NCBI GenBank assembly: GCA_035578905.1
Contig: JAQJVL010002692.1
Span: forward strand, 21,644 to 85,643
Direction of reading: 5' to 3'
Length of the DNA stretch: 64,000 nucleotides
DNA from: Stictocephala bisonia
Lineage: Eukaryota; Arthropoda; Insecta; Hemiptera; Membracidae
Below, one piece after another: positions 38,091 to 50,400 of the stretch (the stretch's first letter is position 1; the number at the start of each line of letters is the position of its first letter). Position numbers and translations under genes: made by a program. A model generated the notes under the pieces. It was not told the origin of the DNA. It searched no databases and worked only from the letters and a program-made list of their open reading frames with translations.

Positions 38091-38599
38091 TTGAAAATTA
38101 ACGGTTGTTGTTTAAAAAGCGACCTTCAATAGGGGATAAAAAACATTTATTACTATGGGTTTTAAAAAAAAAAAAAAATGCCCAAAAATATTTCTTTATA
38201 AGGGGGTATTTTATGAAATTGCGGTTAAATCTTCAACAAATTTAAGAAGTTTTTAACCAAATTTTTAAACTAGGTTTTTAATTTTTTTTTTTTTAAAAAA
38301 GTAAAAAAAATTTAATAACTTACTGAAATTTACAAAATAATTAAAGCATCTTTTGGGAACAATATTTTTGGGTTAGTGAATTTTGTTAGTGCTACCCCCA
38401 ACACAAAGCTAATGTCAAGAAAATTTCGTAGACCTTAGGCTTAAGGGGGCCGGGTTGCCCATAACTAGATTCTACTCGTCCATTCCCCTTTTGACAACCA
38501 CGCCCAAGGGTGCAAACTCCCTTTTTTTTATAAAAAAAACCAAAAAATTAAACCCCATGCTGTGTTTTGGGGGAAATTCCTCAGTGAAACCTCTGATAC
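38091..38599. other. Spacer between inverted minisatellite arms
   Basis: About 510 bp of non-repetitive DNA, AT-rich and then less so after 38380. A minus-strand frame at 38472-38657 runs into the right arm and has no recognisable content. Confidence 0.55.
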
Positions 38600-38998
38600 T
38601 TCCAAAGTAAACCCAACTATGAAAAACATTTTTTTTAATGAACACTTGAAATGACAATTAGTAACAGTTCAAAGTAACCCTAGCTATGAACAAATTTTTT
38701 TAGTAAATTTAGCTTTAAATATGAAAAATTAGTTACAGTTTCAATTAACCCAAATTCATGAACAAAAAATTTTTTTAAATGAACAGATTTCAAATGACAA
38801 TTAGTTACAGTTTCAAAGAAAACCTTTTTAAAGAACAATATTTTTTTTAAAATGAACAAAATTTTCAAAATGACAATTAGTTCCCAGTTAAAAAAAAACC
38901 CTTATTAAAGAAAAAAAATTTTTTTTTAATAAACCAGTTTTTAACCAAATGAAAATTTAAAGTTACAGTTTAAAAGTAACCCTATAAATAAAACAATA
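38600..38998 (-). repeat. ~69 bp minisatellite, right arm (inverted), about 5-6 copies
   Basis: Here the unit reads gacaattagttacagtttca, aagtaaccctagctatgaac and a stretch with tttcaaatg, the reverse complement of the left-arm motifs (tgaaactgtaactaattg, gttcatggataggtttac, catttgaaa). The arms therefore face each other and could pair into a large stem. This arm is about one third the length of the left arm. Confidence 0.88.
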
Positions 38999-39683
38999 CC
39001 ACGCGGAAGAAAACATCACACCCAAGGGGTGAAACGCCTGGTTACCTTGTAAATACTAAAACCCCAAATCTTGCTGGGTTTTTTCCCCGGGAAAATATAG
39101 ATTTTTAAAAATTTTAGAAAATTTTTTTAATTTTAACATTATTAACACCCATTAGAAAAACTATATAGTTTTTCCTTTAATGGGTTTTTAAATTTAAAAA
39201 TAAGGGTCCCAAAACTTATAGTAATTGATACAAACATACATGTATTTCAAACCCCTTTAATACACGTACTTTTTTAATTATTTTTGTAAAGATTTAGAAC
39301 AAAACCTATTTATTATTAAATTGTAATAGAAAATAGTAAAAAGAAAAAAATTTTAATTTAAAATTTTTTAATTATTATTACCTTTTAAATAAAAAATTTA
39401 CGATGTACTTTAAATTTTTGCCCAACCCCAAATGATGGGCCGGGGCATCCGTGCTTGGCGAAGGCATTTTTGGGAAATTAAATAAAATACAAATTTTTAA
39501 AAATATAAAAAAAAATTTTATAAATAATCAAAAGTATAAAAAATTCATTTTGGGGAAGAAATTGCAGTCAAGTATCTAATGTAAAATAAAATTTTTTTAA
39601 TATTTAAAACTAAGCAAAATTTTTAAAATCTGATGTTAGAGTTGAAAAATTTTAAATACCAATATGGGGGGCGCTTCTTTTAT

Positions 39684-39742
<59 letters not shown>

Positions 39743-40504
39743 GATAGTTAAAAAGGGGTTTAAATTTCTTTTTTTTCGGGTTTGAAAAAAGGGAAAAGGG
39801 TTTTTTTTAAAATTGTTTTGTTAATGTGTATTTTTTGGCCTCTATGGGAAAATGTTGCAAATTTCCTAAGGGTTTTAAATTTAAAGCCCTTAAATTTTTA
39901 TCAAATTTTTCATAATCAAGAAAATAAAAAACACTTTTATACCCAATATTTTTTTTAATTATTATATTTCTCAATGTTTAAATTTAACAATTTTTTACGT
40001 ATAAATATGTTTAAAATTACCTCATGTAAAAAACCGAGTGGTTAAAATCAAATTTTGGGACCATAAATTTCCCGGGGCTACAATGATCAGGGCTTGGACT
40101 CATCCTTAAAAGCCCAAAAAAGACTAAGCCCAATCATAACCTTTTCGATTAAAAAGCCGAAAAAATTTATTGAATCTGAGTGCGTTACTGAGAAAACCTT
40201 AGTGCCAAAAAGGCCCAGGCTAAAAAATCGGACCTCCTTAAAAAGTTTTTATTTTTTGTTTAAGATTTTCCCATAGCCCAATAATACAATTTTTCCAGCT
40301 TCGAAACGTCGAAAACTTGATTTTGAGTTTTAAAATATAATGCTAAAAGACAGCAAAATTTGTACCTTCCCTTTCTATGCAACAATATCTTTTTTAAATT
40401 TCAACATTCTTTTAATTGGTAAAAAAACAGACAAAGGAGTGAAAGTTAAGGAAGTTAGGGCCGATGTCTACAAGAACTTTCATTTTTTAACCACTAATTA
40501 CCAA
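38999..40504. other. AT-rich stretch, no gene recognised
   Basis: Noisy AT-rich DNA containing a T50 run (39686-39735). A frame at 40094-40276 (+, 60 codons) is Lys/Ser/Pro-rich and unassignable. Confidence 0.5.
39686..39735 (+). repeat. T50 homopolymer
   Basis: Fifty consecutive T, the longest homopolymer here. On the minus strand it would read as a poly(A) tail, but nothing recognisable as a retroelement lies on its 3' side (coordinates above 39735). The true length is uncertain. Confidence 0.85.
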
Positions 40505-40838
40505 AAATACCCGGAAAACCCAGCTTTGCCTCTAACAAATACCCGGGGAACAACAGCTTGCCTCTAACAAATACCCGGGAAAAACAGCTTTCCTCAACAA
40601 AATTTAACCCGAGGACAACACTTCCCCCAACAAAATAAAAGAGGAAAACAGCTTGCCTCTAACGAAATACCCGAGGCCCAAACAGCTTCCCTTTCAAACC
40701 CGAAATACCCAGGACAACGGGGCTTGCCTTTAACGAAATACCCAGGACAACAGTTTGCCTCTAAAAAAAAATTTACCCGAGACAACACTTCCCTAAAAAC
40801 GAAATACCCAAACAAAAATTTTGGCCTCTAACAAAATT
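40505..40838. repeat. 32 bp minisatellite, about 10 copies
   Basis: The unit is aaatacccggggaacaacag then cttgcctctaac, 32 bp; starts at 40505, 40537 and 40569 are exactly 32 bp apart. About ten copies, progressively noisier to the right. Minus-strand frame 40594-40815 lies in it and is not a gene. Confidence 0.9.
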
Positions 40839-41814
40839 TCTTTTTGAATAGGGAAAGGAATCAGGCGTCTGTTCAGTAAAAAAGGGGGGGGTTTCCCCCA
40901 ACTCCCGCAATTTTTTCCTTTAAATTTTTAAAATCAAATTCTCATATGTAGGCCTAAGTAACAAAAAACTAAGAATGATTTTCAAAATTTTTTTGACGGG
41001 TCCCCCCCTCTTTTTTAAATTTATATCTACTTGTTCTGCTATTTTTATAAACGGTTTTTTTAAAAATTTTTTTAAAAAAATTTAAAACAAATACCCCCTT
41101 AAAATTTGAAACACACCAAAAAACATAAAATCCAAAAATTTTTTAAAACTCCTTATCACGAAATCTTCGGAACCACTAACAGATTTTGGGAAGGGCTTTT
41201 AAAAAAGGAAGTTAGCTTTTCTTTATAGACTCCCCAAGAAAAAATTTTTTCCTCGAAATTCCACTCGGGGGGGTAAAAACCCACCCCATAAAAGGTTCAA
41301 TATTTCCAAAAAAATTGGGTTTTAATTTTTTAAAAATTTAAAATTTCAAACAGCGATAAAAAAAACAAAAGGGGCATGCCCACAAAGGACTTTTTTTTGT
41401 TTTCATTGTGAAACATTTAAGGTAATTTCTACAAACTGACATAATTGCACTACTTGCAACCCTCTAAAGTAGACTTTTAGGTTTTTATGGGTATCCCAAT
41501 TTAATTTTATGATATCGGGGAGAAAGGTAGTGGGGCTAAAGTTTTAAAAAGGGTTTTTTGTGATTGTTTTAAAAAAAAACCACGCGGGGAAGGGAAAAGA
41601 AAGAATTTTTGGGGAGCAAGCGCTGCCGGTTAGAAATACCGTACCGTATATAACAGCAATCAATCAAAAGTGTAATATATTAATCTCAGCGGAATGATTT
41701 TGTAATTCCGTGACTTATATCGGTCTTAATATTTCGACTCCACGATGAAAGTTGTCAGTATGTAGAGATGAACTACGTTTAGCTGAAATACGCCCCTGTT
41801 GTTGCAGTCATATC
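40839..41814. other. Spacer, includes a cleaner island
   Basis: No gene recognised. Positions 41640-41850 look better resolved than the surroundings, with mixed composition and few runs, and form the left flank of the 44 bp array. Confidence 0.5.
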
Positions 41815-42070
41815 GTACCTCAACATCGCACCATACGTACAATGAGGGTTTCCCTTTAAACCTTAACCGCCCCCAAAAACGTACAATGATTTTCCCCGGG
41901 GTGTCCCAACAACATCGCACCAACGTACAATAAAGATCCCCCGGGTACTTTAAACCCTCGCACCTTTACAAACAATGCTGAGCCCGGTTTTTCTTTAAAC
42001 ATCGTTTCCAAACGAACAATGCGAAACCCAGTGTACCACAACATCGCCCCCATCTGTACAAGGCTTTTCC
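41815..42070. repeat. 44 bp minisatellite, about 6 copies
   Basis: The unit is caacatcgcaccatacgtac then aatgaggatttccccgggt and gtacca, about 44 bp. The acgtacaat anchor is at 41835, 41879 and 41923 (44 bp spacing), then about 41969, 42012 and 42054 in diverged form. Minus-strand frames at 41726-41923 and 41856-42161 cross it and resemble repeat peptides. Confidence 0.85.
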
Positions 42071-45000
42071 GAACACGCAACAAATCACATTTTGTTTTAA
42101 ATATTGAGGACCGACCCCTCCCCTGAATTAGTCCGCGTTTGATTGAAAAAGAGTGTGTCAATATTTTAATTGCTAAACTTTTTGGGATTCAATCACCGGT
42201 TTTCGTTGCCCCCCAATTGCAATCAGAAAATGTCCATTTCTTTGCTTTGGGCGTCAGGTAAAAATGTGCAATTAAAACAACAAACCAATTTGACAATCTC
42301 GGCGCACAGTACCCCTATATCATCTAAAAACCGTAACGGGGTTAATTCTTAGATCGATAAATTTTTTGGGAAACCCAGTCAAAATACTTTTTTGACATTG
42401 ATTAGCTGAAACCCCCCCCCCAGCTGATAAAACTGAAATTTGGGGCTGATAGTGGCACCTTTACATGGAAAAATCTAGTTTCAGTTTATAAAAAGCCCTA
42501 CTATGGGTTTTCCCCAAAAAGCAATTTTACTCGATTTTAAAAACCTCGGCTACAAAATAAATACTAATGCATTTTCCGTTGTATTGTACACAAAATGTAG
42601 TTTAGTTAATTCAAACGAAATTTCCCAAAACAACTTAAAAATTTTTTTTTTGAAGCCCTAAAAAATTTTTGTATCTCAGGTAGAAAAACAAAATAACACG
42701 AAATTTAAGCACTTTTGGAGAAAAAGCTTAACTTTAAAAAATTTTCCTAAAAAAAAAAAATACTACATATAAGTGATTGAAACTTTTAAAACCCATGTGA
42801 AAAATGTTTTTTTTTTGGTAGTTTGTCAAAATTCTGAACATTTTACTTTTTTAAAAAAAATTTGCTGTTGAAATTTTTTGTAAACTTTTTGCAGCCCTAA
42901 AAATGGCTGATCAAAACAAACCCCAAAACGTTTTCAAAAATCCCGGGATTGAAAAATAAAGTAAGTTTATAAAAGGGTTTTAAACGTTTTTAATTACCAA
43001 AATGATTTTTCAACAAACATTGAGGGCCCCGTAATTCGCGTGACCGACCGACCTCCCAGTTTGCCAACTTATGCAGCTGGCCCTTCCACTCCGTTTTTGG
43101 GGGGACTTATTAGCTATAAATGACGGGTGAAAATTTTTAAAAGCAAAAGGCTGATGAATCACCACAGTTACTAGAAATGTATAAGTACATCCTGCAAATC
43201 ACCAAAATGCAAGTCCCCCTTTGGGACTGTAACGGGGGCTCTCTTTTTTCACGTTTTTTTTTCACTTTGTTACATGTAAAATTTACATAATTGTAAATCC
43301 CTGTAAATAAGTTTTTTTTTAATTTGAAAATCTTTTTTAGAGCTATAAAAATTTTTTAAACCTTCTTTGGGGGTCCAAAGCCCCTCATGAAAAAAGGGTT
43401 GTTTAAAAAATGCTTCAAATTTAGATAGAAAAAAAATAAAATTGATGCTTTTTTAATACTTCCAAAATAAACCCCCCTTTTAAATGCACTGTTTAAACCC
43501 CTTCCCGGGGGCCCACGATTCGGCAACGCCAAAAATGCTCATTTTAAAACTAGTTTTAAAAAGTACTACTCGGGGGGATTTACTCAAAACATAGCGCCCA
43601 ATCGATGTCTGTTAATGTTTCTTTGGTGATATAACATCGTAAGATTTTTTTATCGCTCTTACCGTTTATAATCTTTTTTTAAATTTCTCAACCCCGGAAA
43701 TCTTTGAACCGTTTTGGAAGTTTTGGTGATCAAACTTTTTTTAAGATTGTAATTTTTTAAAAAAACTACAACAAAATTTTTAAAGTAAAATTTTAAAAAA
43801 ATTCTAAAATTTTGGGGAACACACAAACAAAAAAAACAACCTTTTTCACATTTTTTTAAAGGTTCACTGATTTAAACTGTGAAATTTTTGTTTTAAAAAA
43901 TTTTTTAATTTTGACCCCTTACCCAAAAGTCCCAAATTTTCTTTTTTTTTGTTTTCTACCTGCTATAAAAAAATTTTTTAAAATTTTTTAAAAAAATTTA
44001 TTTTAGTTATATAAAATTACGTAAAAAAATAAGTTTAAATTTTGAGGTCCTACACAAACAAAATTTGAATGAGTTTTTTTTTGGGAAAGGCGGAGGTTAA
44101 ACTCGAGTACATTGCTTTTTAATCCAAATAGTATATTTATAATTCAAAACATTTTTCGATTTTAAATTTTTTCCCCGGGGGCTTGACGATTTTTTTCCTA
44201 GCAGCAAAATTAAAAATTATTAAAAAGATTTATTTTCTTATTGTTTTTAACTAGGCGTTAGTTTTTTTGACGGTTTTTAAATCCAGAAAATTTTTCGGGC
44301 AAAAACAGCTTAAAAAGTTTCAAAGATTACCATGAAAAAACCTCCCACGCTTGTCACTAAATTAACGATAAAAAATTTAAACACGAAATACCTTTTCTAA
44401 AAAATATTAAACCTTTTAAAAATAAAGAATGAAATTTTTTTTTCCCTCTTTCCCAAATACGTGTTTATTTTCCCAAACTATCAAGTGGGCAAAAAAGGTA
44501 AGTTTTGTTACCCGGGAACCCCTTGGAGGTAAGTGTAAAGGGGAATATCACAGTGATACTCTTCAATCGGGGGGCCAATAAATGGTTCCCAAATCAGCGC
44601 CCAAAACAAAATTGGAGAAGGCAAGTGCCCCTTATTAAAGGGGTGCCCCAAGCTCATAAAATTTACCCATGAAAAAAGCCTGCCCCCCCGGGGTCACCCT
44701 AATAGTTTTACATTAGGGGGGGTTTGGGTGGTGACAAAATCCCCCCCTTTTTTTTAAACCCCCTCCTTGAAACCAAATAATTGAAAAATTTTTCGAATAA
44801 ACGAGTTTGTTCATTAAAACAAAATTGCACTGGGTTTTTTCAAAACCCCTTCCCACTCTTTCCCGCCATACATCTAAAAAAAAGGCGCCTTAAAAATACA
44901 CAAAAAATCAAATGAAAAAAAAAACAACGAAACAGAATTAATTAATAACTTTCCCGATTTTGGGGGTAAAAATTTATAAAGAAATAGTTTTTCTATTCTT

Positions 45001-46852
45001 AAAAAATTATAGGGAATATTTCGGAGCCGGGCCATGTGGGGGCAAAAAACCAATTCGCCCCCCCGTAAGCAACTCACCAACTCTCCCCCCCCGTTTACCT
45101 CACTCCGAATAAAATTATTTTTAAACTATATTTTAGTACTCAGCAACCCCTTTCCCCTCCAAGGAAACCCCCATGCCAACGCCCCCTCCCCTCTCCCCGA
45201 GTAAGAACCGTATTTTTCCGACACAAGTAAATGTACAACTAACTTCCCCCCTTCCCCTTGTTAGTTTCATCGACTTTGTCAACTTACATGTTTGTTGGGA
45301 AAAAAACTACTTTGTAAAAACTAAAACCACATGGGGTTTTTACCTCAAAAAAAATTATCTGAAATTTGCTTTTCCCCTTAAACATTGAAAAATTTTTAAA
45401 TAATTACACAAGTATAAAAAACCAAAAATTCGTTTAGCGCAGGGTTAAAAAAGGAATAAAAAGAAAAATGAGATGAACTGTTTTTAGTTTAAAGAAAAGT
45501 TTGGATTTACTTCATCATATCGAAGGACACAAAACTTTGAAAGAAGAAAAAATACAAAACCCCTTAAACCTTTTAAATGTTGCATTATCATGTTGAGACT
45601 TTGCATTCAGAGCTGTTTTCTGAAGCATCGGAGTAACCTGAAAAGGGGTTTAGCCCTCATAACCCCTTTATTTGTTTATGAGTGCTAAAATTTTTTTTTT
45701 TTGCTAGCTCAGGGAAACCCTTTAAATTTTAAATATAAAATTTAAAATTTTACTAAAAACCACTCGATATGAAAATTGAAGGAAAATTTTTCATAATTTG
45801 TTAAATTTTTGTAAACCGTCGAAAAAAAACACGGGCGTTTAGCGAATTTAGTTTTGATAAAAAACTTAGCCCTTTTTCAGAAATTATTAATTTTTTTATT
45901 TCCAATTACATGTGAACAGTTTGGGGTTTTAAATTAACCCCCCTATTCCTTCTAAAATTTTTATAAAAAAAACCCCTTTAAAAACTTCAGGATATGGGTT
46001 TAAATACACAAAAACCCAGAAAAAGGTTTCCCATAAACATAGTCCTAAAAAGCCCAGTTTTTTTGTCGACTTTCTGCCGGGGTTTTTTTCATAATTTTTT
46101 GATAAACTTAATAACCCCCTGAAGATATTATCTTCAAACCCGGAACAAAGGACCCAATTTTTTTTTAAAAGTTCATGTACCTTCTTTGTACAATTTCAAA
46201 AAAGGGAGCTTTTATAAAAATTTAAAAATTTTTAAAATCTTAAAAAGTACACATTTTTTAAAAAAAGGCCAACTAAAATTTTAAAAATTTTTGATTTTCT
46301 AAAAGATGATACAAAAATTGTTTTAAAATCGGATCATTAATAACTGATAAAATTGTAAATTTTTGTAAAACAGTACACACTAAGTTGGTTGGGAAAAAAA
46401 AAGTTACCCCAAATTTCCCAAAAAATTTCACTATCCGAATTAACCCATCCGAATTTAAACTATCAAATTTTACCATATTTTTTTGAAATTAAATTTTGGG
46501 AATTTATCGTGTCGTAATATTTTTTTCAACATTTTTACTTTTTAAGAAAATTTTAAAAATTTGGGAAAAATAAAAATAGCCACCATTTTAAACGCTAAAA
46601 AAGTAGGAAAAATTTTATACTCCATAGTGAATTAATTTTTAATTAAAATTTTCATACAATTTTCTTGGTTTTTTTAAAATATAATCTGCAGGGATTATTA
46701 ACAATTTATAAATTGGTAAAAAAACATATTTTAAAAGACATACGGGAAAAATAGGGGTTTTTTTGGACACATGTTTATGGGAAATTTTTTTTTTGTTTTC
46801 CATGTAATAAACATATTTTCCCCAAGTCTTGAAAAAGTTTTTAATTTTCTAA
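42071..46852. other. AT-rich stretch, no gene recognised
   Basis: Nearly 4.8 kb without a definable repeat. Frames at 44874-45080 (-) and 45173-45388 (+) were read and show no family signature. Noise is heavy throughout. Confidence 0.5.
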
Positions 46853-46910
46853 GACTCGAACCGGGCACTTTACATGTGGGGCCGGTACCCGACCAAACCC
46901 CACAAACCAA
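46853..46910 (-). other. tRNA-like / SINE-like fragment
   Basis: On the minus strand, cggttcgagtct (box B at 46862-46852) matches 10 of 11 positions of the RNA polymerase III B-box consensus GGTTCGANTCC. Upstream on that strand is tggggtttggtcgggtacc, a weak box A/D-arm-like block, then a possible stem with ggccccacatgtaaagtgcc. A full cloverleaf cannot be folded by eye, so a tRNA-derived SINE or tRNA pseudogene is more likely than a working tRNA. Run-type errors may have damaged it. Confidence 0.35.
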
Positions 46911-47309
46911 TTTTATTAAAGATTCCCAAAACCCCTTTAACTGGGAAACTCGGATAAAATTCTTTTTTAACCCACCCCAAAATTTTGGGAAAATGTTTTA
47001 AAACAAGTAAATTTCCCCGTGACCCCACGGGTTTTCAGGGCTTCCCCAAACCCCCGAAGTGCATTTTTTCCTCTGGCCCGTTTAATCGGGCCCTTTCTGT
47101 TTGCTTGCTCCCTTTTCTCAGCATAAATTTTCCTTGCTACCTTGCGTTTTGTTGGAATTTTTTTTTTTTTTATTTTTTAATCATAATTTTTCTTTCCAAT
47201 TTTAGCACAAGATTATTTTTTTCGTAAATCCCGTAAAATTTTTATTTAGAAAATTTAAAATTAAAGTGATAAGTCCCTACATTGGCTGACTTTTTTTCCC
47301 ACCCAATTT
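46911..47309. other. Spacer
   Basis: Two overlapping plus-strand frames (46771-47001, 46985-47227) have no recognisable domain. No other feature. Confidence 0.4.
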
Positions 47310-47455
47310 TATCAAATTAGTTTTTTTTGCTTGGCCCAAAGCTCGTCAAATTAGCTTTTACGCTTTCTAAAGCTCGTCCCAAAATTTGCTTTAAACCCCT
47401 TGCTAACGCTCGTCAAAATTTGCCTTTTCGCTCGCAAAGCTCGTCAAATTTTCGG
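47310..47455. repeat. ~31 bp minisatellite, 4-5 copies
   Basis: The motif aaagctcgtcaaattagctt plus ttacgcttgct recurs; gctcgt is at 47341, 47372, 47408 and 47439, spacing 31-36 bp. A further diverged copy may precede it at 47310. Confidence 0.8.
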
Positions 47456-50400
47456 CCCGTTTTTCCCCTTGGCAAATTTCCCGAAAAGGGGATATACGGG
47501 GAATGAGCAAGCTTATAGTATTGTGTTCCCTTTTTTTAAATTTTACACGGGCCCTTTACTAAGAAGTAGAAATATTAAAAAAATCGTTTAAAACCCCTTT
47601 GTTTGAAGTAAATATTGAAAAACATTTTCATCAGTTTTCGACTACCGTTATGAAAGGGGTTTTTAAAACCCCAGCAAAGAAACTAAATTATAAAAAAAAT
47701 GGGTTTTATGAGTTTGCTTTTTTGGGAGGCACTTTATAAATACTCTAAATTCATTTAGATATTTTTTTGATTTGAGACAGAAAATCATACCCAGAAAAAA
47801 AAATGGGAAAAGTGAAATAATGTTCAATTTTTATGTATCTAACAATAGTTTTTTATTCAAAAGAATTATACATTCAGTCAAACAAAATATAGACAAAAAT
47901 GTTAAAGAATTGCTCCAAGTAACATTTTCTTTTCCAAAGGACCAATTTTATTTTTAAAAGACCTGTAATATGATATTTTTTTTGATTGATTAAAATACAA
48001 AAAACTTAATTTTTCAGGGACCTTTCTCAGTTGAATGAAAAAAAAATTGACAAAAAAAATAATTAAATATAAAAATAATTCCCCCAACAATATTTTGATT
48101 TTAAGGGCTCACAAATTTTGAGACGTGGCGTTTTGGGTAATGTCGTTGATCTGTTTGGGTTTTACTGTACCAAAAATAAAGAAAACAGAGATCACATCCA
48201 AAAGTGGGCTAAAATTTTGTTTGAGTAAAATTTTTTTTCTCCAATTTTCCCCTTTCAGAAAAAAAACAGAACCAGCGGCACATTGTCATTTCCCCCCTCT
48301 AATTTCTGTACCTCCATATTTCAAGGGTTTAATTTTAGTAAATTAAATTTATAAATATAAAAGATGTACATAAGGGAATAATATTTTTATAACTGCCACA
48401 AATAAGGGCGTTTACTGCGGGTTTTAAAAACTTTGCGACCCTGTATCTTTTTCTTTATGGGGTATACGGTTTTATGTAAAGGATTTGGGGTACATACATT
48501 GGCTTTCCCCCCAAAAATCTTCAAATTTGAAGGAAAATCCCCAAATTTTAAGATATCTTCCAATGGCAAAGACACGTCTGTTAAAACAAAAAAGGGTCAA
48601 AGCAATAAAAATTTGTCCCCATTATGGAAAAAACCCCGGGAGTAAATTTGTAAAACAGAAATAAAAAAATACAAATAGAGTGGACATAGATCCTCTTGTG
48701 GTGAATCGGCCGTCACAAACCAAAATTTTTGCCCTGCTCCACACCGTCCCAAATACGGAGTGTCCAGCCCCGAATTCCCGCGTAGGATAAAAAAATTCAT
48801 AAATAACAATATTTTAATATAAACTATATATATACAAGGCAAAGCCCCCACCACCCCACTCATCACTAATTCTCCCAAATTCCCAGTAGGTTAAAAAGCT
48901 GAAAATTTTTTTTCACTGTTTTTTTAGAACTTTTTAAAAGGACAACTAAAGATTTTTACTTGATAAAGAAAATCCCAAGGGGTATAAAGCAAACCCCCCA
49001 AAAGATTTGGGCCCCAAAAAGGGTAACATTGGGTTTTTATTTTAGTAAAATTTAAAAACAACTGTTTTGGGAAAAAAAAAACATGTCAAAAATTTAATGT
49101 TTTACATTATACTAAATTTTAAAATTTTACTATGGGGTTTAATCTTCACTGTTAAACAAAAATAAATTAAAAAGAAACCCCCTCTTAAATAGGCTAAAAA
49201 GGTTTGGCCCAAAAAAAAATTTTTTTTGGGGGAAATGAGATACTGTTTCCCCAAAAAGGGAATATTGTAATTTTTTCGTTTTAAAAGTTAAAAAATAACT
49301 AAACCCATTTTTTTTATTAATAGTTACATGCCTAGGCCCAAAGGGCCCAGTGAGCGACGTCCGGGGGTTGGGACGCGAACGTGCAGGGGGGTCCCCCATA
49401 TGGTTTTTAAAGTACTAAACAAATTTTTTTTAAATTTTTGCGGGGTCAAACGATAAAGAGCGAGCAACGAATCATTAGGCGCCCTTTTACAACCAATTTG
49501 CAATAGTTTTTAAAATAGCCACTTTTCCACATCAAACAAAGAAAAATAATTTAAACCAAAAATATTTTTTATATTATGGAACCCCCAGTTAAAAAGCTTC
49601 AAAACTTTCTCACTGACGAAAAACCTGTCTATTACTTTTTTTTGTATTACTTCTCTGTTATTCGTACGTGTGTCTTAAAGGGGGCTAGGGCTTCTTTAAC
49701 ACGGAAAGGGCAAACGGGAAAATTAAAAAAAAGAATGTCCCGATCTTAAAAAAATAAAACCCTTTGTACAAAAAGGCAACGATTTCGGAAAATATTGCCA
49801 ATTTTATTGGGGTGGGACTTTTTTTAAAGAAAAATTTTAATTTAAAAATTTAAAACCCCTACTGTTAAACATATATGGAAGGGTATGATTCTTTTATTTT
49901 TCAAAAAATTAAAAAATTGCAAAAGAACTTACCTTAGAACGATTACAAGCCCCAAAACCCACGTTGTGTTTTTGGGTTTGGACGTATCCAAGGGGAAATT
50001 TATAGCATGATCACTGGAAATAGTCCATCGTTATCTCGTAAGTACAAAACACAGAAGTAAAAAAACACCGCAATAAATGCCTTAAGGCCACTAATGCCCC
50101 TTGGGGACACCATCCTCCCCCGCCCAAATTTTAAGAAAGCAAGAAAAAATTTTTTATTTTTTCCCAAAATATGGCCCAAAATTACATGTAATCAGCTGGA
50201 TCACTGATACACGCAGAGCCACCTTGGGCCAAAACGCTTTCCCGGGCCCCTGGTGCGGCGGTCCTGATCCGAAACTCCATACAAAATTCCCCAAATTTCC
50301 ACATTCCCAACGAATCATTAACATTTTCCGATGTACTGAAAAATTTTAAAACCGGATTTATTTACAGTCGAAACGGGAATTTGAGGGTCATGGGCTGTTT

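Noticed and set aside
39686..39735. T50 as the poly(A) tail of a minus-strand retroposon
   Set aside because: No retroelement coding, box A/B or target duplication was found beside it.
49365..49382. B-box-like gttcgcgtccc on the minus strand
   Set aside because: No box A-like block upstream on that strand, and noisy surroundings.
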